Of a stretch of 64,000 nt of DNA, positions 43,593 through 51,839 are shown one piece after another. The notes beneath the pieces are model-generated. The model saw nothing but the letters and a program-made list of their open reading frames with translations. It did no database searches and was not told the DNA's origin. This stretch comes from Sphingomonas sp. OV641 (lineage in GTDB: Bacteria; Pseudomonadota; Alphaproteobacteria; Sphingomonadales; Sphingomonadaceae): assembly GCF_900109205.1 (NCBI RefSeq), contig NZ_FNZB01000001.1:186001-250000 (forward strand), given 5' to 3'. Numbering within the stretch: position 1 is the first letter of the stretch; the number at the start of each line of letters is the position of its first letter. A program made the position numbers and the translations under genes.

Positions 43593-45692
43593 GTGTCACT
43601 GAGCGAAATACTTGGATCGGCTTTATCGGGGCTGGGCGTGTCCCAGGCCGCATTGCGGACCGTATCCAACAACGTCGCCAATGTGAGCACGCCTGGCTAT
43701 GCCCGCCAACGCGTGGAAATCTCCACCGGCGTGACGGCGGGCAGTGTCAATGGCGTGATCGCGGGCGAACCGAGCCGGGTCGCCGACCGTTTCCTGGAAA
43801 GCACCGTGTATCGCCGCGCCGGCGACATGGGCCGGGCAGACGTGAGCGCAAGCTATCTTGATCGGCTGCAATCCCTGCTGGGCGCACCTGGCGAGGCGTC
43901 GGGCCTCCCCGCGCGGCTCGACGCGATTGCGTCATCGGCGATCGCGATGACGGCGGCGCCCGGGTCGGTGGAAAGCGCAGCGGTGTTCACCTCCAACGTG
44001 GAGGACGCGATCACCACCCTGCAGCAGCTCGACAAGGACGTCGGCAGCCTGCGCGGTGACGTAGAGGCGGAGGTCAGCTATTCCATCGACCGGATCAACG
44101 GGCTTCTCAAACAGGTTCACGACCTGAACGAGAGCGTCGCGCGCCTGTCCGGCACGGGGCGCAGCGCTGCGGGCGTCGAGGACCAGCGGATGACCGCGCT
44201 GGAGGAGCTCAGCGGCCTGATGAATTTGACCGTGCGGCAGCAGCCCGACGGCCGGATGACGCTGGAAACCGCATCGGGCACCGTGCTGCTGGACAAGAGG
44301 CTTCGGCAGCTTTCCTATCCGATTGCCGGCGATGGCGTTTCGCAGCCGGTCTATCCGGTGATCGATGTGCGCTTCGCCGATGCCTCCGCCCAGCCAGGCG
44401 CCTCTACCGGCGAAAAGATTGATTCTCCCGCGGTTGGCGGGAAGCTTGGCGGCCTTCTCGACATGCGCGATCGGGCGCTGCCCGAGTTTTCCGAAAAGCT
44501 CGGGGCGCTGTTTGCCGGCATGGCAGAGACACTGAACGCGGTGTCGAACGCCGGCACCACCGTGCCGCCGCCCGCGCGGCTCGACGGGCGTTCCACTGCC
44601 CTTGTTGGCAGTGACCGGGTGGGTTTCACAGGCGCTGCAACCATTGCCGTCGCCAGCGCCGATGGCACACTGCTCGCCAAAGCGCGGATCGATTTCGGTG
44701 CGCTTGGGGCCGGTGCGAGCGTGGACGATGCGGTTGCCGCCATCAATGCCGGACTGGGCGGGAATGGCACAGCAAGCTTCGTGGACGGTATTCTGTCGAT
44801 CCGGGCGAACGCCACCAGCGCCGGCATCGTCGTGGCGCAGGATGCCAATGCGCCGTCGTCGCGCGGCGGCCTGGGCTTCTCGCAATATTTCGGCCTCAAC
44901 GACCTTGTCCGGAGCGAAGGCAACACACTTGGCCCTTCCGGCTTCGTCGCTGAAGATCCGCATGGCTTCGGCCCCGGCGAGACGGCGGAGATCGTGCTGC
45001 GCGACTCCACTGGCCGGGTGTTGACCCGGCACACGCTGACCGGATCGGGCGGCTCGACCTTCGGCGATGTGCTGACGGAGCTGAACGCGAGCCCGCTTGG
45101 CCAGTTCGGCACCTTTGCGCTGGACGAGCGTGGCCGATTTCGGTTCGAGGCAGATCCTGCCGTGCCAGGCGCGACGCTATCCATCCCGTCCGATTCCACC
45201 AACCGGCTTGGCACGGGGCACTCCTTCTCGGCGCTTTCGTCGCTCAGCGGGGCGGCAAGCGGGCTGGCAAGTGGCGAAGTCCGACCCGAGATCCTCACCA
45301 ATGCCGGCAAGCTCCCGCTTGCCCGTCTTCAGGCGGAGGCAAGCGTCGGTCAGAGGGCGCTTGGTGCGGCGGACATTCGCGGCGCGAGCGCCTTTGCCGA
45401 GCAGCTGGGAAAGGCGCAGGACCTCGGCAAGGACGGCGTGGTGACGCTTGATCGCTTCTCCAGCCTGCTGCTTGGCCGGGCGGGAACGCAGGCAGCGCAG
45501 GCGGCGAGCGCGCTGACCGCCGCTTCGACGCGCCGCGACGATGCCGTCAACCGCCGGGATAGCTATGCGGGCGTCAATATCGACGAGGAGCTGGCCCAAA
45601 TGGTCGTGTTCCAGAACAGCTATTCCGCCGCCGCGCGCGTGATCACCACTGCCAGTGAGATGTACGACACGCTGCTCGGCATGATCCGCTGA
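43593..45692 (+). CDS. flgK: Hook-associated protein 1 FlgK
   Basis: 699 residues, somewhat longer than the usual 550-650. Starts with a GTG (GGAGG upstream): SLSEILGSALSGLGVSQAALRTVSNNVANVSTPGYARQRVE. The helical region near GVEDQRMTALEELSGLMNLTVRQQPDGRMTL is typical, and the C-terminus is GVNIDEELAQMVVFQNSYSAAARVITTASEMYDTLLGMI. It joins hook and filament. The extra length is in the central variable domain. Confidence 0.96.
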   Translation: MSLSEILGSALSGLGVSQAALRTVSNNVANVSTPGYARQRVEISTGVTAGSVNGVIAGEPSRVADRFLESTVYRRAGDMGRADVSASYLDRLQSLLGAPGEASGLPARLDAIASSAIAMTAAPGSVESAAVFTSNVEDAITTLQQLDKDVGSLRGDVEAEVSYSIDRINGLLKQVHDLNESVARLSGTGRSAAGVEDQRMTALEELSGLMNLTVRQQPDGRMTLETASGTVLLDKRLRQLSYPIAGDGVSQPVYPVIDVRFADASAQPGASTGEKIDSPAVGGKLGGLLDMRDRALPEFSEKLGALFAGMAETLNAVSNAGTTVPPPARLDGRSTALVGSDRVGFTGAATIAVASADGTLLAKARIDFGALGAGASVDDAVAAINAGLGGNGTASFVDGILSIRANATSAGIVVAQDANAPSSRGGLGFSQYFGLNDLVRSEGNTLGPSGFVAEDPHGFGPGETAEIVLRDSTGRVLTRHTLTGSGGSTFGDVLTELNASPLGQFGTFALDERGRFRFEADPAVPGATLSIPSDSTNRLGTGHSFSALSSLSGAASGLASGEVRPEILTNAGKLPLARLQAEASVGQRALGAADIRGASAFAEQLGKAQDLGKDGVVTLDRFSSLLLGRAGTQAAQAASALTAASTRRDDAVNRRDSYAGVNIDEELAQMVVFQNSYSAAARVITTASEMYDTLLGMIR

Positions 45693-45703
45693 GGATATCC
45701 TTT

Positions 45704-46609
45704 ATGAACCGCGTCGCCACCATTCCGCTCCAGCGCACCATGTCGGACGCGATCCAGCGTTCGCAGCAGAAGCTGGCCGTTACCCAATTACAGCTCGCCT
45801 CCGGCAAGAAGGCCACCGATCTGGCGGCGCTTGGGCCCGAGGCAGTGCGTAACCTGTCCACTCGGACCTTGGTTGCCGCGCAGGAGGCGCATGGCGTAGT
45901 CACCACGCGGCTTTCCACCACGCTGTCATTCTATGACGCCAACATCAGCAGCATCGAAGAAGCTGGCCAGGCATTGTCCCAGAGCATCATGGAGGCCGTT
46001 GGCACCAACCAGAGCACGGGACTTAAGCAGGCGATCGACGATGCCTTCACGCAGATCCGCACCGCGCTGAACGCCTCGCAGGGCGGTCTGCCCCTGTTTG
46101 CGGGATCGCAGACCGAGGAGCCGTTCCGCCCGAAGAACGTCAAGGAAGCGCTGTCGACATCGCCGGAAGACGCGTTCGGCAACGACGACGTGCGCGCCTC
46201 CGCCCGGGTCGCCGACAATCTCGACCTGGAATATGGCGTGACGGCCAGGGACCTCGGCAGCGGATTGCTTCAGGCGTTTCGCACGCTTGCGGCCGCGGGA
46301 GAGATTGGCGACATGCCAACCGATCAGCAGCGCGCAGCACTCGATCAGGCGGGCGACGAACTGCGTTCGGCATTGTCGAGCGTGCGCGAGATCAACGGCG
46401 AAGTCGGGCGCAAGCAGGCGCAGGTCGAGACGCTGGGGGTGCGGGCAGAACAGCGTACCTTGCTGCTGAAGGACATCATCAGCCGGAACGAGGATGCCGA
46501 TCTGGGCCAGGTGGCGATCAATCTGGCACAGGAGAAAGCGACGCTTCAGGCGAGCTATTCCGTGTTTGGCCAGCTTTCCAGTCTCAGCCTGGCGAGCTTC
46601 CTGCGCTGA
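45704..46609 (+). CDS. flgL: Hook-associated protein 3 FlgL
   Basis: 301 residues. Flagellin-like N-terminus (PLQRTMSDAIQRSQQKLAVTQLQLASGKKATDLAALG) and C-terminus (NAVAINLAQEKATLQASYSVFGQLSSLSLASFL-type, exact text ends SSLSLASFLR). Sits between FlgK and the filament. 11 bases after flgK, last of the operon. Confidence 0.94.
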   Translation: MNRVATIPLQRTMSDAIQRSQQKLAVTQLQLASGKKATDLAALGPEAVRNLSTRTLVAAQEAHGVVTTRLSTTLSFYDANISSIEEAGQALSQSIMEAVGTNQSTGLKQAIDDAFTQIRTALNASQGGLPLFAGSQTEEPFRPKNVKEALSTSPEDAFGNDDVRASARVADNLDLEYGVTARDLGSGLLQAFRTLAAAGEIGDMPTDQQRAALDQAGDELRSALSSVREINGEVGRKQAQVETLGVRAEQRTLLLKDIISRNEDADLGQVAINLAQEKATLQASYSVFGQLSSLSLASFLR

Positions 46610-46636
46610 CGGCAGAAGTGGAGTGTTACCGAACGG

Positions 46637-46672
46637 AAAAGGGGCGCGACCATCGGTTCGTGCCCCTTTTTT
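46637..46672. terminator. Bidirectional terminator after flgL
   Basis: 9-bp stem AAAAGGGGC with GCCCCTTTT (46637-46645 and 46662-46670), T-tract on the plus side and A-tract on the left, so it can end both flgL and the convergent repeat-protein gene. Confidence 0.88.
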
Positions 46673-46692
46673 GTTGTCACGAGGTCTGGCGT

Positions 46693-48498
46693 TCAGGTGT
46701 GCGTCTCGCCCAAGCCGACGGGGCGCGAGTCGAGCAGGTCGGCGATATCGCCGGCCGGGCTGGCGCTGGGCAATGCGGCCATAGCCTTGCCGATGCTCTC
46801 AGCATCGATCGTGCCGGCCGCCCGCGTGAGCATATCGAACGCAGCACGGGTCGGAAGCGAGCCAAAGGCGGCGAGGTAGCGCGTGCGCAAACGTGCCAGC
46901 GCGTCTTCCCGACTAAGCATGGCGAGCGCGATGGCGTGACGTAGGACCAGCGCCTGGTCAACGTCCGTCAGCCGTTTGGAAGATGGCAGCAGCGGGCCGA
47001 CGGAATCGAGAAAGGCGGCCCAATCCTGCTGTCTCCACAGGATCTCGGTACGGATGCGATCGCCGTCCGGTACATCCTGCAGCACGGCCATCGCTTCGGC
47101 GCTTTTGCCGGTGAGGTGCAATGCCGCTGCCTCCACCCGCTTTCGCGCCCATCGCATGTCCTGCGGATAGGCCACGGCATCGGTGGAGCGCAGTGCGAGC
47201 AAGGCGCGATCCGGGCGGCCGGCCAGGATGTGCAGGCTGGCGACGCGGACGGACAAGGGACCCTGCGCCACATCGCGAGTGCGCTGGCTCAATTGATATC
47301 CAAGCAATTCCGCCGCGCGCGCGTAAAGGCCGGCAGCCTGCAGCCCGTTGGCGAGCTGGGCGACCAGCAAGTCGCCTTCTGCGCCAGCGGGGGCGAGATC
47401 GCGGAAGTCCCAGTATAGTCCTGCGGCTTGCTCGATCGGCAGCCCGGTTCCCGGCGCCAGCGCGGCCGCCAAGCGGGCGCGCAGCGCCGGAAGCAGAGCG
47501 GCATTGGATCCCGAGAGCTCGAAATAGCGCACTAGGGTGGCTCCAGCTTCCAGCGAGCGCCGGAGGTCACGCCCCTGATCGCTGATCTGTGCGGTCAGGC
47601 GAAGCGCGCGTTCCTCGATCTCGCCACCACGCCAGGAAAAGCGAACACCGTCGAGCTTCCGAAGCGCCGTTGCGGCTGGCAGGGTCCTGTTGGCGACAGC
47701 GGCCTCGATCGCGCTCAATTTCGCGTCCATTCGCTCTTCGGCCGTGCCGCTTCTCTCCACCCGCGCAAGGCGGAGCCGTGCCGCCTGCGCCTCGTTCAGA
47801 GCCAGAAGGGCCTTGCCCCGCAGCAGATTGGCGGCGGCGAGCCGATCGGGAACCTGCTGCAACCAATTGAGCGCGAGAGCAGGCTTGCCGATCATGATTG
47901 CAGCCCGCGCGGCCGACAGCACGAAGGGCGCGCGAGACGCACCGGATCGCGCGTTCAGCGCCGGAAGGCTGCAGTTGAACTGGCGCATCGCTTCGTGCGG
48001 GAGATCGTGTTGGGCGAATGCGTGCATCCGCCACAGGCAAGCCTCGGGATTTTGCGTCAGCGCCTGCCCGGTCAGGGCGTCGAGCGCATCAATTCCGTGA
48101 CCTGACAGCGAGAGAGCAATTCCGTGCGCCAGTTGATTGGCGGGGACCAGCGAGAGGTCAGGATCGTCCTGGTGCATGACCTCCAGCACGCCCAGCGCCT
48201 CGGGCCCGCGGTCCGCGGCCAGCAGGCTTCGCGCATAAGTCCATCGCGCGGACTGTCGATGATCGCGATCCGCCACCGCGAGGGTTGCCCAGGCCTGTTC
48301 GTCCGGGATGGCCGTCCAGGCATCTGGCCCGGCAGGGACCGGCTGCTCGGCAAGGGCGGCGGCAAAGCCTGGCAGGCGGGCCGAGGGCAGCGGCGCTGGA
48401 GATCCGGATACCGGCGATGGCGTCGGGATGGCGAGTTGTGGTGCCGGTGCCGCGCCCACGATCATCGCGGCGGCGGCCAGCAATGCGCCCGGCTTCAT
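46693..48498 (-). CDS. Secreted TPR-like helical-repeat protein of the flagellar locus
   Basis: 601 residues with a signal peptide (MKPGALLAAAAMIVGAAPA) and a Pro-rich linker. The rest is almost all alpha-helical in ~34-residue units rich in Ala and Leu (such as WTYARSLLAADRGPEALGVLEVM; PALALNWLQQVPDRLAAANLLRGKALLALNEAQAARLRL; GPLSVRVASLHILAGRPDRALLALRSTD), a TPR-like solenoid expected in the periplasm. I know no named homologue. It is coupled (TGATG) to the small membrane protein upstream and controlled from site D. Possibly a flagellum-linked envelope scaffold; this is inference. Confidence 0.78.
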   Translation of the reverse strand: MKPGALLAAAAMIVGAAPAPQLAIPTPSPVSGSPAPLPSARLPGFAAALAEQPVPAGPDAWTAIPDEQAWATLAVADRDHRQSARWTYARSLLAADRGPEALGVLEVMHQDDPDLSLVPANQLAHGIALSLSGHGIDALDALTGQALTQNPEACLWRMHAFAQHDLPHEAMRQFNCSLPALNARSGASRAPFVLSAARAAIMIGKPALALNWLQQVPDRLAAANLLRGKALLALNEAQAARLRLARVERSGTAEERMDAKLSAIEAAVANRTLPAATALRKLDGVRFSWRGGEIEERALRLTAQISDQGRDLRRSLEAGATLVRYFELSGSNAALLPALRARLAAALAPGTGLPIEQAAGLYWDFRDLAPAGAEGDLLVAQLANGLQAAGLYARAAELLGYQLSQRTRDVAQGPLSVRVASLHILAGRPDRALLALRSTDAVAYPQDMRWARKRVEAAALHLTGKSAEAMAVLQDVPDGDRIRTEILWRQQDWAAFLDSVGPLLPSSKRLTDVDQALVLRHAIALAMLSREDALARLRTRYLAAFGSLPTRAAFDMLTRAAGTIDAESIGKAMAALPSASPAGDIADLLDSRPVGLGETHT

Positions 48499-48749
48499 CA
48501 GATCAGCCCCGACACGGTGAGGCCAATGCCTCCCGCCGCGCAGCCAAGGATGAAAAGGAGGCTGAGCATCACCGACGATCTGCTCTTGGCCGACGGAGCG
48601 ACCGCGTGAACGGCAGCCCCGGAATCAAGACTGCGGGAGCCTACGACGCCTTCGGTGACGGCCGGTGCATCATCATGACGTCGCGCGGGAGCAGGCGCCC
48701 CGCTGCTGACGACGCGAATGCGTTCTGGCTTCTGATCGTGGCTCAACAT
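48498..48749 (-). CDS. Small membrane protein coupled to the helical-repeat protein
   Basis: 83 residues. A charged, disordered-looking N-terminus (HDQKPERIRVV...PARRHDDAPAV) and a single C-terminal membrane helix (SVMLSLLFILGCAAGGIGLTVSGL). Its stop shares a base with the next ATG (TGATG). The ATG is 26 bases from the TATAAT of site D. No homologue is recognised. It may anchor or regulate its neighbour. Confidence 0.6.
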   Translation of the reverse strand: MLSHDQKPERIRVVSSGAPAPARRHDDAPAVTEGVVGSRSLDSGAAVHAVAPSAKSRSSVMLSLLFILGCAAGGIGLTVSGLI

Positions 48750-48774
48750 CGCCTCCGGTGCGCAAGTTTCCTCT

Positions 48775-48780
48775 ATTATA
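48775..48780 (-). promoter_or_regulatory. Candidate -10 element (site D), possibly bidirectional
   Basis: TATAAT on the minus strand preceded by CATCCCTC. Embedded in a 13-bp palindrome CTCTATTATAGAG (48771-48783), so a plus-strand TATTAT could serve the FliL-like gene. Confidence 0.55.
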
Positions 48781-48833
48781 GAGGGATGGCGCTTCGTTCC
48801 GCTGATCGGCGCCGCTACTTCTGGAGAAACCGC

Positions 48834-49250
48834 GTGGTGCGTATCCTGACGATTGTTGCTGTGGCCTCGCTTGCCTCTGCCGTTCCGGCGACCAACGCGC
48901 TTGCCTCGAGCAGCGGCAGTGGGGCGGGCGGGGGTGGAGCGGAATTGCATCTCGTTCCGCTGGAGGAGATCCGGGTGCCGATCGTCGATGGCGCACGCGC
49001 GGACGGCATTTTGCGTCTGACACTGGTGCTGGAGGCCAGCGATGCGGCGTCTGCGGAGGCGCTGGCCGCGAAGCTTCCGGTGGTGCGTGCGTCGACGCTG
49101 GCGGCAGCACTGGAGTTCGGGCGCCTTTATGCCTCCCCGATGATGCCGGTGAACGCCGAACAGCTTGCCGGCGATCTCCAGAAAGCGCTGCAGCGCGAAG
49201 CCGGCGTTCAGCGCGTGCTGGTGACGCAAGTGGCGGCGACAAGGATGTGA
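48834..49250 (+). CDS. FliL-like small periplasmic protein (second FliL-type gene)
   Basis: 138 residues from a GTG (GGAGA 7 bases upstream); an ATG at 48786 lies too close to its purine tract. Short signal peptide (ILTIVAVASLASAVPA, cleavage near ALASS). The rest follows the FliL domain pattern: LHLVPLEEIRVPIVDGARADGILRLTLVLEASDAASAEALAAKLPVVRASTLAAALEFG and ending LAGDLQKALQREAGVQRVLVTQVAATR. Unlike FliL at 34321 it lacks a membrane anchor. Could be a stator- or rod-associated paralogue; assignment is by pattern. Confidence 0.6.
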   Translation: MVRILTIVAVASLASAVPATNALASSSGSGAGGGGAELHLVPLEEIRVPIVDGARADGILRLTLVLEASDAASAEALAAKLPVVRASTLAAALEFGRLYASPMMPVNAEQLAGDLQKALQREAGVQRVLVTQVAATRM

Positions 49251-49277
49251 TCCGAGGCGCAATGCCGCTGTAAAACG

Positions 49278-49312
49278 AAGGCGCGGCGATCTCCCCGATC
49301 ACCGCGCCCTTT
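49278..49312 (-). terminator. Hairpin terminator after flgD
   Basis: Interrupted GC-rich stem (49280-49286 with 49302-49308 plus inner GATC pairing), followed on the minus strand by CTTCGTTTT. It would end fliK-flgD and, on the plus strand, the FliL-like gene. Confidence 0.6.
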
Positions 49313-49336
49313 CTCTGCTGGTTCGAGCCGAGACTA

Positions 49337-50005
49337 TCACTCGTCCGGCTGTGCGACCTTCACCAGCGAGGAAGCGGGCAGCTCAATGCCGTTGACGCCC
49401 AGGTTGATGACCCCGGACGCGGTCGTCACTTCCCGCACCTTGCCGATGCTGTTGACGTTCACCTTCACGTCGTTACCGGCATTGTCCCTGCCCAGGAGGG
49501 CGAGCGCATACTGGCCTTCCGGCAGCTTCGCCCCCGTTGTCGCATTGCCATCCCAGCTGAAGCGGCCGCTCTTCTCCTCGACGGTGATCGTGCGCGTGTC
49601 CACGACCTTGCCGGATGCATCGCTGATCGTCGCGACCAAGGAGGTAATCGGCCGCTCGGCCTGGTAGCTCCAGGCAGCCGGCGTTGCGGCGGTCAGTCCG
49701 GATTGCGCCGAGGCGAACACGACGTCACGGCCGATCAGGCTTGACGCTTGCGCCATGTCCTGGGTGCTGAGGCTCGACAGGATGCTCTTCAGCGTCTCCG
49801 TCTGCTGGATCGTCTGTTCGACCTGCGAATATTGCACCAGCTGCTGGGTATATTCGGACGTTTCCATGGGATCGAGCGGATCCTGGTTCTGCATCTGCGT
49901 CGTAAGCAGTTTCAGGAACATGTTGAAATCGGCAGACGATTTGGTCAGCGCCGCGCTCTGGGCGGCGGCCGGCAAGGTAGCAGTGGTGGAGGCGATGTTG
50001 GTCAT
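49337..50005 (-). CDS. flgD: Hook-capping/scaffold protein FlgD
   Basis: 222 residues from the ATG at 50005 (GAGG 9 bases upstream). The FlgD signature FNMFLKLLTTQMQNQDPLDPMETSEYTQQLVQYSQVEQ lies near the N-terminus, followed by the Ig-like hook domain (SLVATISDASGKVVDTRTITVEEKSGRFSWDGNATTGAKLPEGQYALAL). Required for hook polymerisation. Eleven bases after fliK. Confidence 0.95.
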   Translation of the reverse strand: MTNIASTTATLPAAAQSAALTKSSADFNMFLKLLTTQMQNQDPLDPMETSEYTQQLVQYSQVEQTIQQTETLKSILSSLSTQDMAQASSLIGRDVVFASAQSGLTAATPAAWSYQAERPITSLVATISDASGKVVDTRTITVEEKSGRFSWDGNATTGAKLPEGQYALALLGRDNAGNDVKVNVNSIGKVREVTTASGVINLGVNGIELPASSLVKVAQPDE

Positions 50006-50016
50006 GGGCTGTATCC

Positions 50017-51765
50017 TCAAGCCATCAAGTTGACGCGTCCGGCGGTCCGGAGCGGGTGATAAGCGGCGTCCTGAACGACAACCGCGGCCTTGGTTCCGTC
50101 GGTGAAGTCGCCGGCCTGCTGGCGCTGCTGCTGCTGCTGCTGCTGCTGACGCTGCCAGAAGCCTTGGGCTTCGCCATTCCCGGCGCGGGTGTCGAAGCGA
50201 AAACTCTGCTGATCGGTGCGGACACCGGCGTCGGTCATCGCTCGGTTAAGGTCGGCCGTGTCACGGCGGAGCAGGTCGAGCGCGTCTGCGCGATCGGCGG
50301 CGACCACCGCACGCAGCGTCCCGCCCTCGTCGAATGCCATGCGCACTTCGATCTTGCCGAACTCGCCGGGATTGAGGCGAATGGTAAGCTCTTCGCCGCC
50401 GTTCGCGATCCGCCTTGCTATGGCGACGCCAATGTCGCGACCAATCTGATCGGTGCGGGCGTCAACCGCCGGCTCTGCCGATAAGCGCGGAGCGGCGGTG
50501 ATTGCTGGGAGCGTCTTGCTGGCCTCCGGCGCAGCAGCGGGCGCCTGCACGGATTGTGTGAAGCTGCCCTCCGTCACGGGTGTGGCGGTGTCGCCAGCGA
50601 CCGCTTGCCGGGCGTCGAACGTAGTGGCAGGCGTGCCCGCGGTGATCGGCGCAGAGCGCAGGTCAGGGGTATCAGCCGCTCCATCACCCCGTGACGGTAC
50701 GGTTTCTCCGACCGCCCGCGTCATCGGGTCGGCGATCGCATCGGGCGCGGGTGGCGCGACATCAAGGTGCAGCGCGCGAGCGCCAATGGGGAGGGGAGCG
50801 GTCGTGGCCTGTTCGGGCAGGTTCAGCGGAGATGTCAGCAGCGCTTCCTTACGTTCGGGCTCCTCACGCGTCTGTTCGCGAGACGCAGGCTCGGAGGCGA
50901 TGGCGGCGGCGGGAAGGTCGCCAAGTGGCCCTTCGCTCGCTGACGATGCTGCGGGCGCCAACCTGACTTGCTGCTCCACGGCTGCCATCGACCGCATGGG
51001 GTGGGCGCGAGGCAGCACCGACTCTGTCGTTCTGGCTTTCACGCCGGGTCGATCGATGCTGGGTGCGTCGCGCTCCCTGAGCGGTTGCCCGGTGGTGACG
51101 GTCACATCCTCGGAAACGGCTGGCGCCTCCGCGAAGCGAAGATCCGCGTCGGGCTCGACCCGGCAAGGCACTCGGCCGCTGGGCGCGGGTATGGTGTTAA
51201 TGAGGCAGGGTGCTTCTGTGGCGGGAGGACGCTGGGCGTCGTCGGGCACGACGGGTTTGTCCTCCCGAGCCGCTGCCAGTGTCGGCGTAGTCGGCGCTGC
51301 CGGCGGAGGGGACGCCGGGTCGACGGAGCTTGGCTGGGTCGCGGCAAGCGGCGGCGTCTGCGCAGGTGTGGGGTTCGTTGCCAATGGCGCTTGCGGGCGC
51401 GTTTGGAACTGAGGAAAGCCCGGACTAGCGCGGCCATCGGACAAAGCGGCGGTGCCGGAGAGCGGAGTGACTGCTTCCTCGATCATGACGGGTGGCGGCT
51501 GCACCTGCGACTCTCCTGGCGCGGGCGTGGCAACGGCCGGTGCTGTGATTTGCGCGACGGGGATGACAGCAGGAACAGGCGCGACCGACGCCGCAGGCGC
51601 GGCGGCGGGCACGGGGGTGCCGGCCGAAACCAAGGTGTTGGAAGCCCTCAGAACGGCGTCGACATCCTGCGAAAAGCCCGCTGTGGTGCCCGTCAGCTGC
51701 GCTGGTTGCGAGACGGCGAGCATGCCGGTGGCCGGCGCGGAGAAAAAGCTTGCGACAATCGTCAT
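50017..51765 (-). CDS. fliK: Flagellar hook-length control protein FliK
   Basis: 582 residues. A long Pro/Ala/Thr-rich, disordered N-terminal ruler region and a C-terminal domain ISRDIGVAIARRIANGGEELTIRLNPGEFGKIEVRMAFDEGGTLRAVVAADRADALDLLRRDTADLNRAMTDAGVRTDQQSF, the Flg_hook-type switch domain. Near the end is an eight-glutamine run encoded by (CAG)8. GAGG lies 6 bases before the ATG, and site E is 40 bases upstream. Confidence 0.92.
   Translation of the reverse strand: MTIVASFFSAPATGMLAVSQPAQLTGTTAGFSQDVDAVLRASNTLVSAGTPVPAAAPAASVAPVPAVIPVAQITAPAVATPAPGESQVQPPPVMIEEAVTPLSGTAALSDGRASPGFPQFQTRPQAPLATNPTPAQTPPLAATQPSSVDPASPPPAAPTTPTLAAAREDKPVVPDDAQRPPATEAPCLINTIPAPSGRVPCRVEPDADLRFAEAPAVSEDVTVTTGQPLRERDAPSIDRPGVKARTTESVLPRAHPMRSMAAVEQQVRLAPAASSASEGPLGDLPAAAIASEPASREQTREEPERKEALLTSPLNLPEQATTAPLPIGARALHLDVAPPAPDAIADPMTRAVGETVPSRGDGAADTPDLRSAPITAGTPATTFDARQAVAGDTATPVTEGSFTQSVQAPAAAPEASKTLPAITAAPRLSAEPAVDARTDQIGRDIGVAIARRIANGGEELTIRLNPGEFGKIEVRMAFDEGGTLRAVVAADRADALDLLRRDTADLNRAMTDAGVRTDQQSFRFDTRAGNGEAQGFWQRQQQQQQQQRQQAGDFTDGTKAAVVVQDAAYHPLRTAGRVNLMA
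50125..50148. repeat. (CTG)8 microsatellite inside fliK
   Basis: Eight uninterrupted CTG units (CAG on the coding strand) encode eight Gln near the FliK C-terminus; nearby CTGGCG/ACGCTG units suggest decayed copies. Confidence 0.9.
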
Positions 51766-51804
51766 TTAGCGCCTCGCCCGACCCGCAAAGGGCCTCATTC
51801 CTTC

Positions 51805-51810
51805 ATTATA
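51805..51810 (-). promoter_or_regulatory. Candidate -10 element (site E) for fliK-flgD
   Basis: TATAAT on the minus strand preceded by CACTC and followed by GAAGGA, 40 bases before the fliK ATG, in the short gap after flhA. Confidence 0.6.
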
Positions 51811-51839
51811 GAGTGTTGCAGCCGCTGCGGGCGTTCGGC

